NCBI GenBank assembly: GCA_028687585.1
Contig: JAQTZV010000027.1
Span: 1 to 64,000, forward strand
Reading direction: 5' to 3'
DNA: 64,000 nucleotides
Origin: Desulfuromonadaceae bacterium
GTDB taxonomy: Bacteria; Desulfobacterota; Desulfuromonadia; Geobacterales; Pseudopelobacteraceae
Under the pieces are notes generated by a model, which worked only from the letters and a program-made list of their open reading frames with translations, did no database searches and had not been told where the DNA came from. Below, in pieces: positions 53,051 through 64,000 of this stretch. Every line of letters starts with the position of its first letter. The first letter of the stretch is position 1. The position numbers and the translations under genes were made by a program.

Positions 53051-54049
53051 ATGAAAAGTAGAATCAGCGGAGCACTGTCGTTTATTTTGGTTTCTTTTTT
53101 GTTTCTTGCAGCAGCTGCCGTGGCATCGCCACCGGATAAGCCGCTCATCGGCATTTCCCAGGTCGTATCCCACCCCGCCCTGAATGCGATCGTGAAAGGC
53201 ATCCAGGATGAACTCGCCGATCTGAAAGTCCCCGTGGAGTATGACCTGCAAAATGCCAACGGCGACATCACCACTGCCGCGGCCATTGCGAAAAAATTCC
53301 AGTCGGAAAAGGTTGCCCTGGCTGTCGGCATTGCCACTCCAACCGCGCAGGCGCTGGTTAAAACCCTCAAGGACACACCGGTCGTATTCTCCGGCATTAC
53401 CGATCCGGTAAAGGCGGGTCTGGTCGCTTCCCTGGACAGAGGTGAAAAGTTTGTCACCGGCTATTCCAATATGACACCGGTCAAAAAGCAGCTCGAGCTG
53501 TTGCTTAAGGTCAAGAAGATAAAACGTCTCGGCCATATCTACACCGGCTCCGAGGTAAACGGCGCCGTTATCGCCGGTATTGTCAAACAGTCCTGCAAGG
53601 AGCTTGGCATCGAGTACGTGGAAACTACCGTTACGAAGTCGGCCGAAGTGAAGCAGGCGACCCAGTCGATCATCGGCCGCATCGATGCGCTCTATATCAG
53701 CACCGACAACACCGTTGTTTCCGCCATGAGTTCCGTAGCTGAAGTCGCGTTGAAAAACAGGGTGCCGATCTTGTCGGCAGACACGACTTCTGCAGAACCG
53801 CATCCGGTCATGATTGCATGGGGATTCGACTACTACAAGATGGGGAGGGCCACCGGAAAATTGATTGATGAAATCCTTAAGGGGAAAAAAGCGGAACGGA
53901 TTCCAACCCGTTTTATGACAAAAACGTCGGATGTTGACCTTCTCGTCAATCTTGATGTGGCCAGGCAACTCGGCTTGACCATCCCGCAGAACATTATTGC
54001 CAGTGCCAACAAGGTCATAAAAAACGGGGTTTTGACCAATAAGCAGTAA
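53051..54049 (+). CDS. ABC transporter substrate-binding protein (ABC_sub_bind/TrpX-like)
   Basis: About 332 residues from ATG 53051 (AGGAGGGG upstream), with a signal peptide ending AAVA near residue 24. The domain (PLIGISQVVSHPALNAIVKGIQDEL, VFSGITDPVKAGLV, LGHIYTGSEVNG, ALYISTDNTVVSAM, AWGFDYYKMGRATGKLIDEIL) is the PF04392 family, whose members bind aromatic amino acids or similar small molecules. The usual permease and ATPase genes are absent downstream, so it works with components elsewhere or as a sensor. Confidence 0.88.
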   Translation: MKSRISGALSFILVSFLFLAAAAVASPPDKPLIGISQVVSHPALNAIVKGIQDELADLKVPVEYDLQNANGDITTAAAIAKKFQSEKVALAVGIATPTAQALVKTLKDTPVVFSGITDPVKAGLVASLDRGEKFVTGYSNMTPVKKQLELLLKVKKIKRLGHIYTGSEVNGAVIAGIVKQSCKELGIEYVETTVTKSAEVKQATQSIIGRIDALYISTDNTVVSAMSSVAEVALKNRVPILSADTTSAEPHPVMIAWGFDYYKMGRATGKLIDEILKGKKAERIPTRFMTKTSDVDLLVNLDVARQLGLTIPQNIIASANKVIKNGVLTNKQ

Positions 54050-54155
54050 GCGCCAACCGGTAGGAATTCCGGAGGTGTGTCTCCCGGACTGAAGCCGAAT
54101 GGCTCGACGACAATGAGCAGTTGCGTAGGTTAATAAACCTAGAAAAAGCAGTTAT

Positions 54156-54281
54156 CCACGAAAAGCACGAAATACACTAACGAAATCAGAAAGATAAACA
54201 ACTTCACGACGTAACCTGCTTGGTGAATCACTGTTTTACTGTAATGCTTTAATTTTTCGTGTTTTTTCGTGCTTTTCGTGG
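54156..54281. repeat. Long-range inverted repeat (CCACGAAAAGCACGAAA)
   Basis: CCACGAAAAGCACGAAA (54156-54172) recurs as its exact complement TTTCGTGCTTTTCGTGG (54265-54281), with degenerate copies of the ACGAAA unit beside each arm. It lies in the gene-free 54050-54398 stretch and could fold into a large hairpin or be a paired dispersed repeat. Confidence 0.6.
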
Positions 54282-54307
54282 ACTCAAAAGCCGTTTTTAG
54301 GATAAAA

Positions 54308-54346
54308 GGGTACTGCCCGGATTTTAAAAAAATTCGGGCAGTACCC
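54308..54346. terminator. Strong hairpin between convergent genes
   Basis: GGGTACTGCCCG (54308-54319) pairs exactly with CGGGCAGTACCC (54335-54346), extended by A/T pairs to about 17 bp. The genes on both sides converge on it (solute-binding protein + and bacteriohemerythrin -), so it probably serves both. Confidence 0.65.
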
Positions 54347-54398
54347 TGATTTGTTTCTTATCCTGTATAGATACGTTTGCGAAACACAGATCTTCGCG

Positions 54399-54803
54399 TT
54401 ATTCTCCGAGGCTGGTGGGCAGTTCCGCATACTTCCGGTCTTCCTTGAGAACGTGCCGAAGCAGCCACTCACCGAGTACGATAATCAGCTCCTTGGAGAC
54501 TTCCAGATCGTTGTTATGGTAGCCATTGCGCAGCGCCTCGATTGAACGGGTGAACTCCCTGTGCTTTGCAATATGATCTTCAATCCCGGAATACCCTTTT
54601 TCTCTCATGTACAGCTCTTCTTTTGAAAAATGATAATTGGTATATGTCGATAACTGGTCAATTTTAGGGAGTACGCAATCCACCTCCCGAGAGCTCATAA
54701 CGTTTTCGTATACCGAATTCAGTATGGAGAATAATTTCTGGTGGTCGCTGTCAAGGTCCGCTACATGAACGGAATATTCTGGTTTCCAGACGAATAATGA
54801 CAT
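54399..54803 (-). CDS. Bacteriohemerythrin
   Basis: A 134-residue four-helix di-iron O2-binding protein. The ligand pattern is complete: H in DSDHQKLF, HFSKEE, HIAKH and HVLKED. It begins MSLFVWKPEYSVHVADLD. In anaerobes such proteins are thought to store, deliver or scavenge O2. It is monocistronic, with a GGAGGAGGAATG-type ribosome site. Confidence 0.93.
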   Translation of the reverse strand: MSLFVWKPEYSVHVADLDSDHQKLFSILNSVYENVMSSREVDCVLPKIDQLSTYTNYHFSKEELYMREKGYSGIEDHIAKHREFTRSIEALRNGYHNNDLEVSKELIIVLGEWLLRHVLKEDRKYAELPTSLGE

Positions 54804-54981
54804 GTGACATTCCTCCTCCTGTCTTTGCGAAGCTCTGAGCGCATCCGGGCACTACTACAATCTGATTGCTCATGGTGCAAGTCTATCAGAGATATCGAGT
54901 CTGTCTACCGTGCCGGAACGAATGTTTTGTCTTTGCGTTGAAGTTTTTGACGTTAGGGGGGGGAAGAAGAAGAGTCAATAC

Positions 54982-55971
54982 TTAACTGAGATAGTTACTG
55001 CCGTATAACGCTTCGCTCAAATGACAGGCTGCGGTATGCCCCGCTGAATATTCAGACATTTTTGGAACTTCACTTCGACAGAGGTCTATTGCATGGCGGC
55101 AGCGTGGATGAAATCTGCACCCGGCGGGGATGGAGAGAGCAGAGGGGAGGTCATCCTGCAGCAGTTCGCCCTTGGATGCAGCTGATGTATTCAAGCCGGG
55201 AATTGCGGCAATCAGAGCCTCTGTATAGGGATGCCTGCAGCGGCTGAACAGCTCTAGAGCCGGTCCGCACTCAACAATCGCCCCAAGATACATGATGATA
55301 ATCCGGTCACAGATATGCCGCAGTATCAGTAAGTTGTGCGAGACAATCATCATGGATAACGCACTGTCCAACTTCATCTGAAGCAGAATATTGATAATCT
55401 GTGCTTGAATTGAAATGTCGAGGGATGACACCGGTTCATCGGCGATCAGAATATCCGGAGATGCGGCGAGTGCGCGTGCGATACCGATGCGTTGCCGCTG
55501 CCCTCCCGAAAACTCATCGGGGAAGCGATTTGTGGTGTCGTAGGGGAGACCGACTGCTGCCATGATCCGGGCAAGTTCCATCCTTTGCAGCTGTGACGGC
55601 ACGCCGGAGATGACAAGTGGTTCAGAAATGCTGTCACCTACTCGCATGCGAGGGTTCAGCGATGAAAACGGATCCTGAAAAATCATCTGGGTCTTTTGAC
55701 GGAACATCTTCTGCTCACTCATTCCCAGTTGCGACAACGGAGTACCCTTGTACAGAACTTCGCCAGAGTCAGGGAGTAACAGGCCGGCCATTATTTTTGC
55801 CAGTGTTGACTTGCCGCAGCCTGACTCACCGGCGATTCCGAGCGTTTCACCAGTTGAAATATGGAGAGAAACCTGATCAAGAGCGGTCAAAAAACGGTTG
55901 GAATGATTCTGTCCGGAGACTTTGAACGTTTTGCGCAGATCTACTGCGCGGAGCAGGTTTGGCTCGTTCAT
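54982..55971 (-). CDS. Oligopeptide/dipeptide ABC transporter ATPase, DppF/OppF type
   Basis: About 329 residues from ATG 55971, which overlaps the upstream gene's stop (ATGA). Walker A GESGCGKST, signature FSGGQRQRIGIARAL and Walker B ILIADEPVSSLD, then the peptide-ABC C-terminal extension (GCRFHPRCRHAID.C). It would pair with the DppD-type ATPase just upstream to power dipeptide or nickel-type uptake. No permease or binding protein is in the window. Confidence 0.9.
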   Translation of the reverse strand: MNEPNLLRAVDLRKTFKVSGQNHSNRFLTALDQVSLHISTGETLGIAGESGCGKSTLAKIMAGLLLPDSGEVLYKGTPLSQLGMSEQKMFRQKTQMIFQDPFSSLNPRMRVGDSISEPLVISGVPSQLQRMELARIMAAVGLPYDTTNRFPDEFSGGQRQRIGIARALAASPDILIADEPVSSLDISIQAQIINILLQMKLDSALSMMIVSHNLLILRHICDRIIIMYLGAIVECGPALELFSRCRHPYTEALIAAIPGLNTSAASKGELLQDDLPSALSIPAGCRFHPRCRHAIDLCRSEVPKMSEYSAGHTAACHLSEALYGSNYLS

Positions 55972-56924
55972 GAGCATTTCCAGCAGCGAAGTGAATGTAA
56001 CGGAGCAATTTCCCGAAGCTGCTGCAGTTCGGAACTACAGGTGTCTGTCGCGAGCGGGCAGCGCTCCGCAAAACTGCAGCCGCCGGCGTGCGCTGTCCGG
56101 ATGTTCAATTGGCCCGGCATGGTAGTCAGTGGTCTCCCCGGCTCTGTATTTTGCGGCAGAGAGGCAAGGAGCGCCTGTGTATAGGGGTGTCGTGGTGACG
56201 TCAGGAGCGTTGCGGTCGGAGCGGACTCAACTACCTGACCGGCATACATGACTGCGGTATGGTCAGCCCGATCAGCGACTATCCCCAGATCATGCGTAAT
56301 AAGCAGGATTGATAAGCCGGCGGTTTTCCTTTGGACGTCGAGAAGTTCCAATATCTGGGCCTGAATGGTTACATCCAGCGCTGTTGTTGGTTCATCAGCG
56401 ATCAAAAGTGACGGGTGACATGCCAGAGCCATGGCAATCATGACACGCTGTCGCATTCCGCCACTTAACTGGTGAGGATAGTCACGCATCCGGCCACCAG
56501 CAGACGGAATCCCGACGTTAGTCAGCAGCGTTACTCCACGCTCCTCCGCATCGCGCCGCGACATTCCCATATGCAGAACAAGCGGTTCACACAATTGATC
56601 GGAAATTCGCAATACCGGATTCAGTGAGGTCATCGGTTCCTGGAAGACCATAGAAATCCGGCGGCCCCGGATGCTTCGCAATTCTTTTTCCGAGAGTTCC
56701 AACAAATTCTGCCCCTCGAAAAATATTTCCCCGGAACTGATATATCCGGGTTGCGGAACAAGCCGCATAACAGAAAGGGCAGCCATGGTCTTTCCGGACC
56801 CCGACTCACCTACAAGCGCAAGCACCGATCCGGCCGCAAGAGAAAGGGAAATCCCGCGGACGGCTTTGAAAATATTTTTTTCAACCGGGAAAGATACGTG
56901 TAGGTCGTTTACAGAGAGAAGCAC
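55968..56924 (-). CDS. Oligopeptide/dipeptide ABC transporter ATPase, DppD/OppD type
   Basis: About 318 residues from GTG 56924, where the family start ([25 protein letters not shown]) begins; GTG 56930 is possible and the long upstream extension of the frame is not protein-like. Walker [10 protein letters not shown], signature [15 protein letters not shown], Walker [13 protein letters not shown] and the Cys-containing C-terminal motif [13 protein letters not shown]. It is coupled to the DppF-type gene by a 4-base overlap and diverges from the SpoIID-like gene. Confidence 0.88.
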   Translation of the reverse strand: MLLSVNDLHVSFPVEKNIFKAVRGISLSLAAGSVLALVGESGSGKTMAALSVMRLVPQPGYISSGEIFFEGQNLLELSEKELRSIRGRRISMVFQEPMTSLNPVLRISDQLCEPLVLHMGMSRRDAEERGVTLLTNVGIPSAGGRMRDYPHQLSGGMRQRVMIAMALACHPSLLIADEPTTALDVTIQAQILELLDVQRKTAGLSILLITHDLGIVADRADHTAVMYAGQVVESAPTATLLTSPRHPYTQALLASLPQNTEPGRPLTTMPGQLNIRTAHAGGCSFAERCPLATDTCSSELQQLREIAPLHSLRCWKCS

Positions 56925-57037
56925 TGTCACGGGAAACTCGCTGCGTTGAAGATGGATTTTAATTATAAGGTAATGCTGCCATTTGTACACCAGGCCGGAA
57001 AAACCGGCAATCAAAAAAATTGACATACTACCGTATA

Positions 57038-58201
57038 ATGTGTTTTTATCCTCAGGTTTTGCAACTACTCTATCGTATACGCATATGTATCCTTCCGGCT
57101 CTGGTGATAATTGCTTTGTCATGGCCAGGGAGTAACAGGATACATGCAGCAATTCTGGATGAAACCATCCGGGTTGCCATTGTCAAGTCTGCTTCCGAAG
57201 TAACGGTGGCGGGTGACGCAATTCTTGTGACCAATGAGGGTGGCGCGCCGCTTGTCATGCCGCTTCCTGTTACGGTAAAGCCTCTGAAAGATGGATTACT
57301 GGTTGAAGGTAAGCGTTACCAACGCCTGTCATTTTCCGCTTCTTCTGCAGTGTATGTGAATAACAAACCGTACCGGGGTCTTGCAGAGTTATCCGTGGCA
57401 GACAAAGGTATTCTGGTTGTTAACCAATTACCGCTTGAAGAATATCTGGTCGGATTGATTAATTGTGAAATATCTTCTGCGTGGCCGATTGAAGCGGTGA
57501 AAGCCCAGGCAATAATTGCCAGGACATATGCAGTTAATAAAAAAAATGCCCGTATCACCGCGCCGTATCATATGGAATCATCAGTTATTGATCAGGTGTA
57601 TGAAGGGTGTTTGATAGAAGACAGCCGATCCCGTCGTGCCGTTCTTGAAACTACAGGAGAAGTGCTGACTTTTAACGGCGATATAATTCAGGCTTTTTAT
57701 CACTCCAGTTGTGGTGGCCGGACCGAAGATTCCGAAAATATCTGGGGGGCTTCCTTACCGTACCTGAAAGGGGTTGAGTGCCAGTACTGTCTGACCGCAC
57801 CCGCAAGTACTCTCTGGGAATACAAGCTTTCCTTGAAAGATCTTGAAGAGCGGCTCCACCTGGGTGGACATAACGTATCAGGCCTGTACGATATCAGGCC
57901 GGGAATACTTAATTCACGAGGGCGTCTCAAGTATGTTTCGCTGCTCGCGACAAAAGGTAGTTGTACCATTACCGGCGAACAATTTCGAAAAGCGGTCGGG
58001 TACGGGGTCATAAAAAGCACACGTTTCACCATGAAAAACAGCAAGGGTGACATCAGTTTTTCCGGAAGCGGTAATGGCCATGGTGTCGGCCTTTGCCAAT
58101 GGGGCGCAAAACAACGCGCCCTCGACGGTTTTACCAGCGGAGAAATACTCTCCTATTACTATCCCGGCACCGTGTTGAAAAAGCTCTCTGATATTCGATA
58201 A
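57038..58201 (+). CDS. SpoIID/LytB-domain protein
   Basis: About 387 residues from ATG 57038 (TTG 57020 would add 6). A signal peptide or anchor (about 12-38, ending RIHA) precedes a SpoIID domain: LPLEEYLVGLINCEISSAWPIEAVKAQAIIARTYAV (catalytic-type Glu), YHSSCGGRTEDSENIWG and the ending GNGHGVGLCQWGAKQRA...ILSYYYPGT. In endospore formers SpoIID removes stem peptides from peptidoglycan; in non-sporulating bacteria the homologue is probably a cell-wall lytic enzyme. A TATAAT overlaps the proposed start codon, so the true start could be slightly further on. Confidence 0.83.
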   Translation: MCFYPQVLQLLYRIRICILPALVIIALSWPGSNRIHAAILDETIRVAIVKSASEVTVAGDAILVTNEGGAPLVMPLPVTVKPLKDGLLVEGKRYQRLSFSASSAVYVNNKPYRGLAELSVADKGILVVNQLPLEEYLVGLINCEISSAWPIEAVKAQAIIARTYAVNKKNARITAPYHMESSVIDQVYEGCLIEDSRSRRAVLETTGEVLTFNGDIIQAFYHSSCGGRTEDSENIWGASLPYLKGVECQYCLTAPASTLWEYKLSLKDLEERLHLGGHNVSGLYDIRPGILNSRGRLKYVSLLATKGSCTITGEQFRKAVGYGVIKSTRFTMKNSKGDISFSGSGNGHGVGLCQWGAKQRALDGFTSGEILSYYYPGTVLKKLSDIR

Positions 58202-58226
58202 ATGCGGAATTGCATGCAAGGTTTGA

Positions 58227-60388
<2,162 letters not shown>

Positions 60389-60405
60389 AAGGGGAGGATA
60401 ATAAC

Positions 60406-60729
60406 ATGTTTGGATTGGCTTTTGCGATGGGAAGCGCACCAGGGGGAGCAGGTGCGGCAGGTGGCGGAATGGCGGCGTTTCAGCAGATTATTCCACTGGT
60501 ATTCATGTTCGCAATTTTTTATTTTCTACTCATTCGTCCACAACAGAAAAAAGCCAAAGAGCATAAGGCGTTACTCGAAGCGATGAAAAAGGGAGATAAT
60601 GTTATCACTGCAGGCGGTGTTCATGGTAAGGTGACCGCCGTTGAAAACGACCTGGTGACTCTCGAGATCGCTAACAACGTAAATATTAAGATAACCAAAA
60701 GCTACATCGCTGCAATCAAGAAGGACTAG
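60406..60729 (+). CDS. yajC: Preprotein translocase subunit YajC
   Basis: A 107-residue single-helix protein (helix about 27-48, IPLVFMFAIFYFLLIRPQQKKAKEH) of the SecDF-YajC complex. The short Gly/Ala-rich N-terminus is normal. A GAAAGGGGAGG site precedes it. Confidence 0.95.
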   Translation: MFGLAFAMGSAPGGAGAAGGGMAAFQQIIPLVFMFAIFYFLLIRPQQKKAKEHKALLEAMKKGDNVITAGGVHGKVTAVENDLVTLEIANNVNIKITKSYIAAIKKD

Positions 60730-60758
60730 TTCAAAATCTGACAAGGAGAACAAGCCTT

Positions 60759-62351
60759 ATGCCAAAAGGAACTGGCTGGCGTATAAGCCTGATAGCAGCG
60801 TTTGTTGTGCTGTCTTTTCTGTATCTGACCCCGACTCTGGCGAGCAAACTGCCGTCGTGGTGGGGAACATTTCTGCCCAAAGACAAGATCCATCTCGGAC
60901 TTGACCTGCAGGGGGGCACGCACCTGGTAATGGAGGTCGATACCCAGAAAGCGGTTGAGGGGTCTCTGGATCTTGTTGCAACAGATCTTGAAGATACTCT
61001 GAACAGTAAAAACCTTCGTTTCAAGCGGATATCCAGAAGCGGACCTGACAAGATTTCTGTGGTGGTTTATGAAAAAGGGACAGCCGATACCGTTCTGAAA
61101 CTGATCAAGGATAAATATCCTACCTATGAACAGAGCCCGACGTTTGATGAAGGCGGCTTTGTTGCCATGACGTTGCGGGTTAACGATAAAGATGCGCAGG
61201 ATCGCAAGGATAAAGCTGTCCAGCAGGCTCTTGAGACGATCCGTAACCGAATTGACCAGTTCGGCGTTTCAGAACCTACTATCCAGCGCGAAGGCATCAA
61301 TCATATCGTTGTACAGTTGCCGGGTATAAAGGATCCGCAGCGGGCAATTGATCTTATCGGTCGTACTGCGCGTCTCGATTTCAAGATGGTTCGTGAGGAT
61401 ATTTCGCCAACATCCGGTACAATTCCGGATGATGCGGAAGTTCTCAAGGAAAAATCGGTTGATCCTGCGACCGGTGCGGTCACGGAAATTCCGATTGTCG
61501 TTCAGAAAAAATCGATGATAACCGGCGATCTGTTGACAGACGCGCAAGTCAGGATTGATTCACAGTTCAACCAGCCCTATGTTGCCATTGAGTTTAATTC
61601 ATTGGGCGCCAAACTGTTTGATCAGGTTACGGCAGCAAATGTCGGGAAACGTTTTGCAATTGTTCTCGATAACAACATTCATTCGGCACCGGTTATCCGC
61701 GAACGAATTTCCGGCGGCAGTGCCCAGATATCGGGTAATTTCACCGAAAAAACCGCTGCTGACCTTGCCATTGTGCTGCGTGCCGGAGCATTGCCGGCAC
61801 CGGTCAATATTATCCAGAACGTTACTGTCGGGCCGTCCCTTGGGCAGGACTCCATTAACAAAGGGTTGTATGCCGGACTGATCGGAGTGCTGCTGGTAAT
61901 TATCTTTATGGCGGTTTATTACAAGCTGTCGGGATTGATTGCTGATCTCGGCATGTTACTGAATATTCTGTTCCTGATGGGAATTCTTGCCGTGTTGGGC
62001 GCCACGCTCACATTGCCTGGTATCGCTGCTATCGTGCTTCTGATTGGTATGTCAGTGGACGCTAACGTCATTATTTTTGAGCGAATCCGTGAAGAGCTTA
62101 AATTGGGAAAATCCCCCAAAGCTGCTCTGGATGCCGGGTATGACAAGGCGTTTCTGACGATTATGGATTCTCATATCACCACCCTGATTACGGCAGCGGT
62201 ACTGTTCCAGTTCGGCACCGGTCCGGTAAAAGGTTTTGCAGTTTCCTTAAGCCTTGGGGTTATCATCAACCTGTTTACTTCTCTCGTCGGGACCAAGGTG
62301 ATCTTTGACCTGTTTCTGCACCAGGGCAGAGTTAAAAAAATGAGCATATAA
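60759..62351 (+). CDS. secD: Protein translocase subunit SecD
   Basis: A 530-residue RND-fold protein: one N-terminal helix, large periplasmic P1 domain (HLGLDLQGGTHLVMEVD; IRNRIDQFGVSEPTIQREG) and five C-terminal helices with VDANVIIFERIREEL. Together with SecF it uses the proton gradient to pull secreted proteins through SecYEG. Confidence 0.97.
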   Translation: MPKGTGWRISLIAAFVVLSFLYLTPTLASKLPSWWGTFLPKDKIHLGLDLQGGTHLVMEVDTQKAVEGSLDLVATDLEDTLNSKNLRFKRISRSGPDKISVVVYEKGTADTVLKLIKDKYPTYEQSPTFDEGGFVAMTLRVNDKDAQDRKDKAVQQALETIRNRIDQFGVSEPTIQREGINHIVVQLPGIKDPQRAIDLIGRTARLDFKMVREDISPTSGTIPDDAEVLKEKSVDPATGAVTEIPIVVQKKSMITGDLLTDAQVRIDSQFNQPYVAIEFNSLGAKLFDQVTAANVGKRFAIVLDNNIHSAPVIRERISGGSAQISGNFTEKTAADLAIVLRAGALPAPVNIIQNVTVGPSLGQDSINKGLYAGLIGVLLVIIFMAVYYKLSGLIADLGMLLNILFLMGILAVLGATLTLPGIAAIVLLIGMSVDANVIIFERIREELKLGKSPKAALDAGYDKAFLTIMDSHITTLITAAVLFQFGTGPVKGFAVSLSLGVIINLFTSLVGTKVIFDLFLHQGRVKKMSI

Positions 62352-62366
62352 GGGGGAGCACCGTAC

Positions 62367-63278
62367 ATGGAACTTCTTGGCAAGACACATATAGACTTTA
62401 TCGGCAAGCGGAATATTTCCTTCGTACTTTCCTCGCTTGTTGCGATTATCGGAATTATCGGTATAATTCAGATTGGTCGCGGCGCCGCAAATATGGGGAT
62501 TGACTTTTCCGGTGGTACTGCCATGCAGCTTAAGTTCAGCAAGCCGTTTTTAATTGGCGATGCCAGAAGTGCGCTTCATAAGCATGGCATTGACAAAGCG
62601 GATCTGCAGGAAATCAAAGAGGGTAATATGCTTTTGGTCAAGATGGCCGGAGCCGCTGTCGGGAAACAATCAGAAGTGGTGCAGACCGCTTTCAAAAAAG
62701 AGCTTGCTGACAATCCTTTTTCTGTTGAAAGTACTACTGAAATAGGTCCTTCAATCGGTGACAAGTTGCGTAAAGACACGCTGATCGCCGTTGCACTCTC
62801 ATTGCTTGGCATCATTTTGTATATTGCCTGGCGTTTTGATTTTAAATTCGGTATTGGCGCAATTGTTGCCACCATTCATGATGTTCTTGCTATGGTTGCC
62901 GTTTTTTATCTGCTGAATAAAGAGATTAACCTGCTCTTTATAACTGCCGTTCTGACTATTGCCGGTTATTCATTGACTGATACGGTAGTTATCTTTGACC
63001 GTATTCGCGAAAATCTTCATAAAAACCTCAAAGGAGCCATGCACAATATTTTTAACAACAGCATCAATGAGGTACTCTCCCGAACCATCGTTACGTCTTT
63101 GACTACCTTTGTTGCTGCCGCGTCGTTATTTCTGTTTGGCGGTGAGGTTATTCATGACTTTTCTCTGGCTCTTTTGATCGGGATCGGCGTTGCCACATAT
63201 TCATCTGTTTTTGTGGCAAGCCCGATTGTGGTAATTCTTGAAAATCGTGCGTTGGCAAAAAATGTTCAAACAGCATAA
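62367..63278 (+). CDS. secF: Protein translocase subunit SecF
   Basis: A 303-residue partner of SecD: N-terminal helix, periplasmic domain starting MGIDFSGGTAMQLKF, and five helices with AVLTIAGYSLTDTVVIFDRIREN. AAGGGGGAGC precedes the ATG. Confidence 0.97.
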   Translation: MELLGKTHIDFIGKRNISFVLSSLVAIIGIIGIIQIGRGAANMGIDFSGGTAMQLKFSKPFLIGDARSALHKHGIDKADLQEIKEGNMLLVKMAGAAVGKQSEVVQTAFKKELADNPFSVESTTEIGPSIGDKLRKDTLIAVALSLLGIILYIAWRFDFKFGIGAIVATIHDVLAMVAVFYLLNKEINLLFITAVLTIAGYSLTDTVVIFDRIRENLHKNLKGAMHNIFNNSINEVLSRTIVTSLTTFVAAASLFLFGGEVIHDFSLALLIGIGVATYSSVFVASPIVVILENRALAKNVQTA

Positions 63279-63311
63279 ACCGGGTAATGAAACAATTCTG
63301 AGAGGTGTCTT

Positions 63312-63884
63312 ATGAACAAAGAATCAGTACTTATATGTGTCGTTGCTCTGATTGTTGGATTACTTGGCGGGTATCTGATCTTCAGCATCAGTAATGCCGG
63401 TAAATCCCAGCAATCCGCTCCTGCAATTCAACCTGGTAGTGGATCACCGTCTGATTATACCCAGCGCATTGCCCAGGCTGAAAAAGTCGTTGCCCAGGAT
63501 CCTAAAAACGTTAATGCCTGGATTTCTCTCGGTAATGATTATTTTGATACGGAGCAGTCGCAGAAATCGATTGACGCATATAGCAAAGCGCTTGAGATAA
63601 ATCCTAACAACCCTAATGTTCTGACTGACCAGGGGGTTATGTACCGGAAAGTTGGCTGGTACGACAAAGCACTGGCTAATTTTGAAAAAGCCATCCAACT
63701 TAATCCCAATCATGTTCAAAGTCTTTTTAATGCCGGTATTGTCTACGCTGTCGATTTAAAAGATCATGTCAAAGCCCGGCCATATTGGAAAAAGGTTCTT
63801 GAAATAGAGCCCAACGGGGCAACTGCCCAGCAGATTAAAAGTATGATGCAGGGAGACGGTGGAGCGTCACCCACCGGCAAATAA
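63312..63884 (+). CDS. Membrane-anchored TPR protein
   Basis: A 190-residue protein with an N-terminal membrane helix (about 6-27) and four tetratricopeptide repeats (about 55-165: NAWISLGNDYFDTEQSQKSIDAYSKALEINPNNPNV and relatives). The C-terminus is Gly/Ser-rich. Such proteins usually scaffold envelope complexes. AGAGGTG precedes the ATG, and a terminator ends the operon. Confidence 0.88.
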   Translation: MNKESVLICVVALIVGLLGGYLIFSISNAGKSQQSAPAIQPGSGSPSDYTQRIAQAEKVVAQDPKNVNAWISLGNDYFDTEQSQKSIDAYSKALEINPNNPNVLTDQGVMYRKVGWYDKALANFEKAIQLNPNHVQSLFNAGIVYAVDLKDHVKARPYWKKVLEIEPNGATAQQIKSMMQGDGGASPTGK

Positions 63885-63895
63885 CTATTGCAAAG

Positions 63896-63921
63896 TCCCC
63901 CGCTTGTCGGGGGATTTTTTT
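63896..63921 (+). terminator. Terminator after the TPR gene
   Basis: TCCCCCG/CGGGGGA with a 5-base loop followed by eight T. Beyond it are two tandem copies of TTGACACG and no gene to the window end. Confidence 0.9.
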
Positions 63922-64000
63922 TGACACGTTGACACGTTGATAGCTGACAGGATGCGTAATGCATGCAGAAAAAATGGATAATTAAAAATGCTGATACTGA

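Noticed and set aside
57020-57039. TTGACA and TATAAT in front of the SpoIID-like gene as one promoter
   Set aside because: Only 8 bases separate them, too close to act as -35 and -10 of the same promoter.

Overview
The window reads as chromosome of an anaerobic, cytochrome-rich deltaproteobacterium (Desulfuromonadales, most likely a Geobacter relative). This is inferred from the housekeeping gene orders (ffh-rpsP-khpA-rimM-trmD-RNA methyltransferase-rplS-rnhB, rpsF-rpsR-DUF2232-rplI, queA-tgt-yajC-secD-secF), the many signal-transduction proteins, periplasmic c-type haem proteins, bacteriohemerythrin, rubrerythrin-like protein and aldehyde:ferredoxin oxidoreductase. No species call is possible from the sequence alone.

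Layout. 1-2.3 kb: the N-terminal part of a secreted YD-repeat (Rhs-like) protein that runs off the window. 2.3-2.8 kb: a small membrane protein behind a structured, terminator-bearing leader. 3-7 kb: mltG, then a minus-strand pair of a type IV pilus/type II secretion ATPase with two c-di-GMP-type MshEN motifs and an HDOD protein. 7-12.3 kb: the ribosome/tRNA/SRP operon, with a decayed metallophosphoesterase remnant at its end. 12.3-26.5 kb: ordinary core genes (DciA-like protein, ettA, rubrerythrin-like protein, hydrogenase maturation protease, the rplI/rpsR/rpsF operon flanked by a dispersed repeat family, aminotransferase, rhodanese-like protein, chemoreceptor, oligopeptidase F) ending in tRNA-Ala(GGC).

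27-48 kb is the centrepiece: a complete regulated unit for periplasmic amine oxidation. A membrane sensor kinase and a sigma-54 response regulator lie upstream of three tandem dyad sites and a good -24/-12 promoter. That promoter would drive a 17-kb, closely spaced gene run: DUF1302 outer-membrane protein, DUF1329 protein, a YCF48-type propeller with an embedded CXXCH haem motif, an RND/MMPL transporter, then quinohemoprotein amine dehydrogenase (QHNDH) genes qhpA, qhpD, qhpC and qhpB, two adjacent U32-family proteins, qhpF, qhpE, and a tungsten-type aldehyde:ferredoxin oxidoreductase. All residues expected for the CTQ cofactor and the three thioether cross-links are present in QhpC. The O2-dependent flavin monooxygenase QhpG, which hydroxylates the CTQ tryptophan in aerobic bacteria, is absent from the locus; in its place are two U32 proteins resembling the UbiU/UbiV O2-independent hydroxylase pair. 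The inference is an anaerobic route to the CTQ cofactor, with the aldehyde product oxidised by the AOR.

48-54 kb: a ribbon-helix-helix protein with a putative operator, a hybrid histidine kinase, a PH/SHOCT-like protein, a 750-bp gene-free stretch holding a palindromic repeat element, an Ldh_2-family dehydrogenase and a solute-binding protein. 54-57 kb: bacteriohemerythrin and two oligopeptide-type ABC ATPases without permeases. 57-64 kb: SpoIID-like protein, then queA-tgt-yajC-secD-secF and a TPR lipoprotein-like protein, closed by a terminator.
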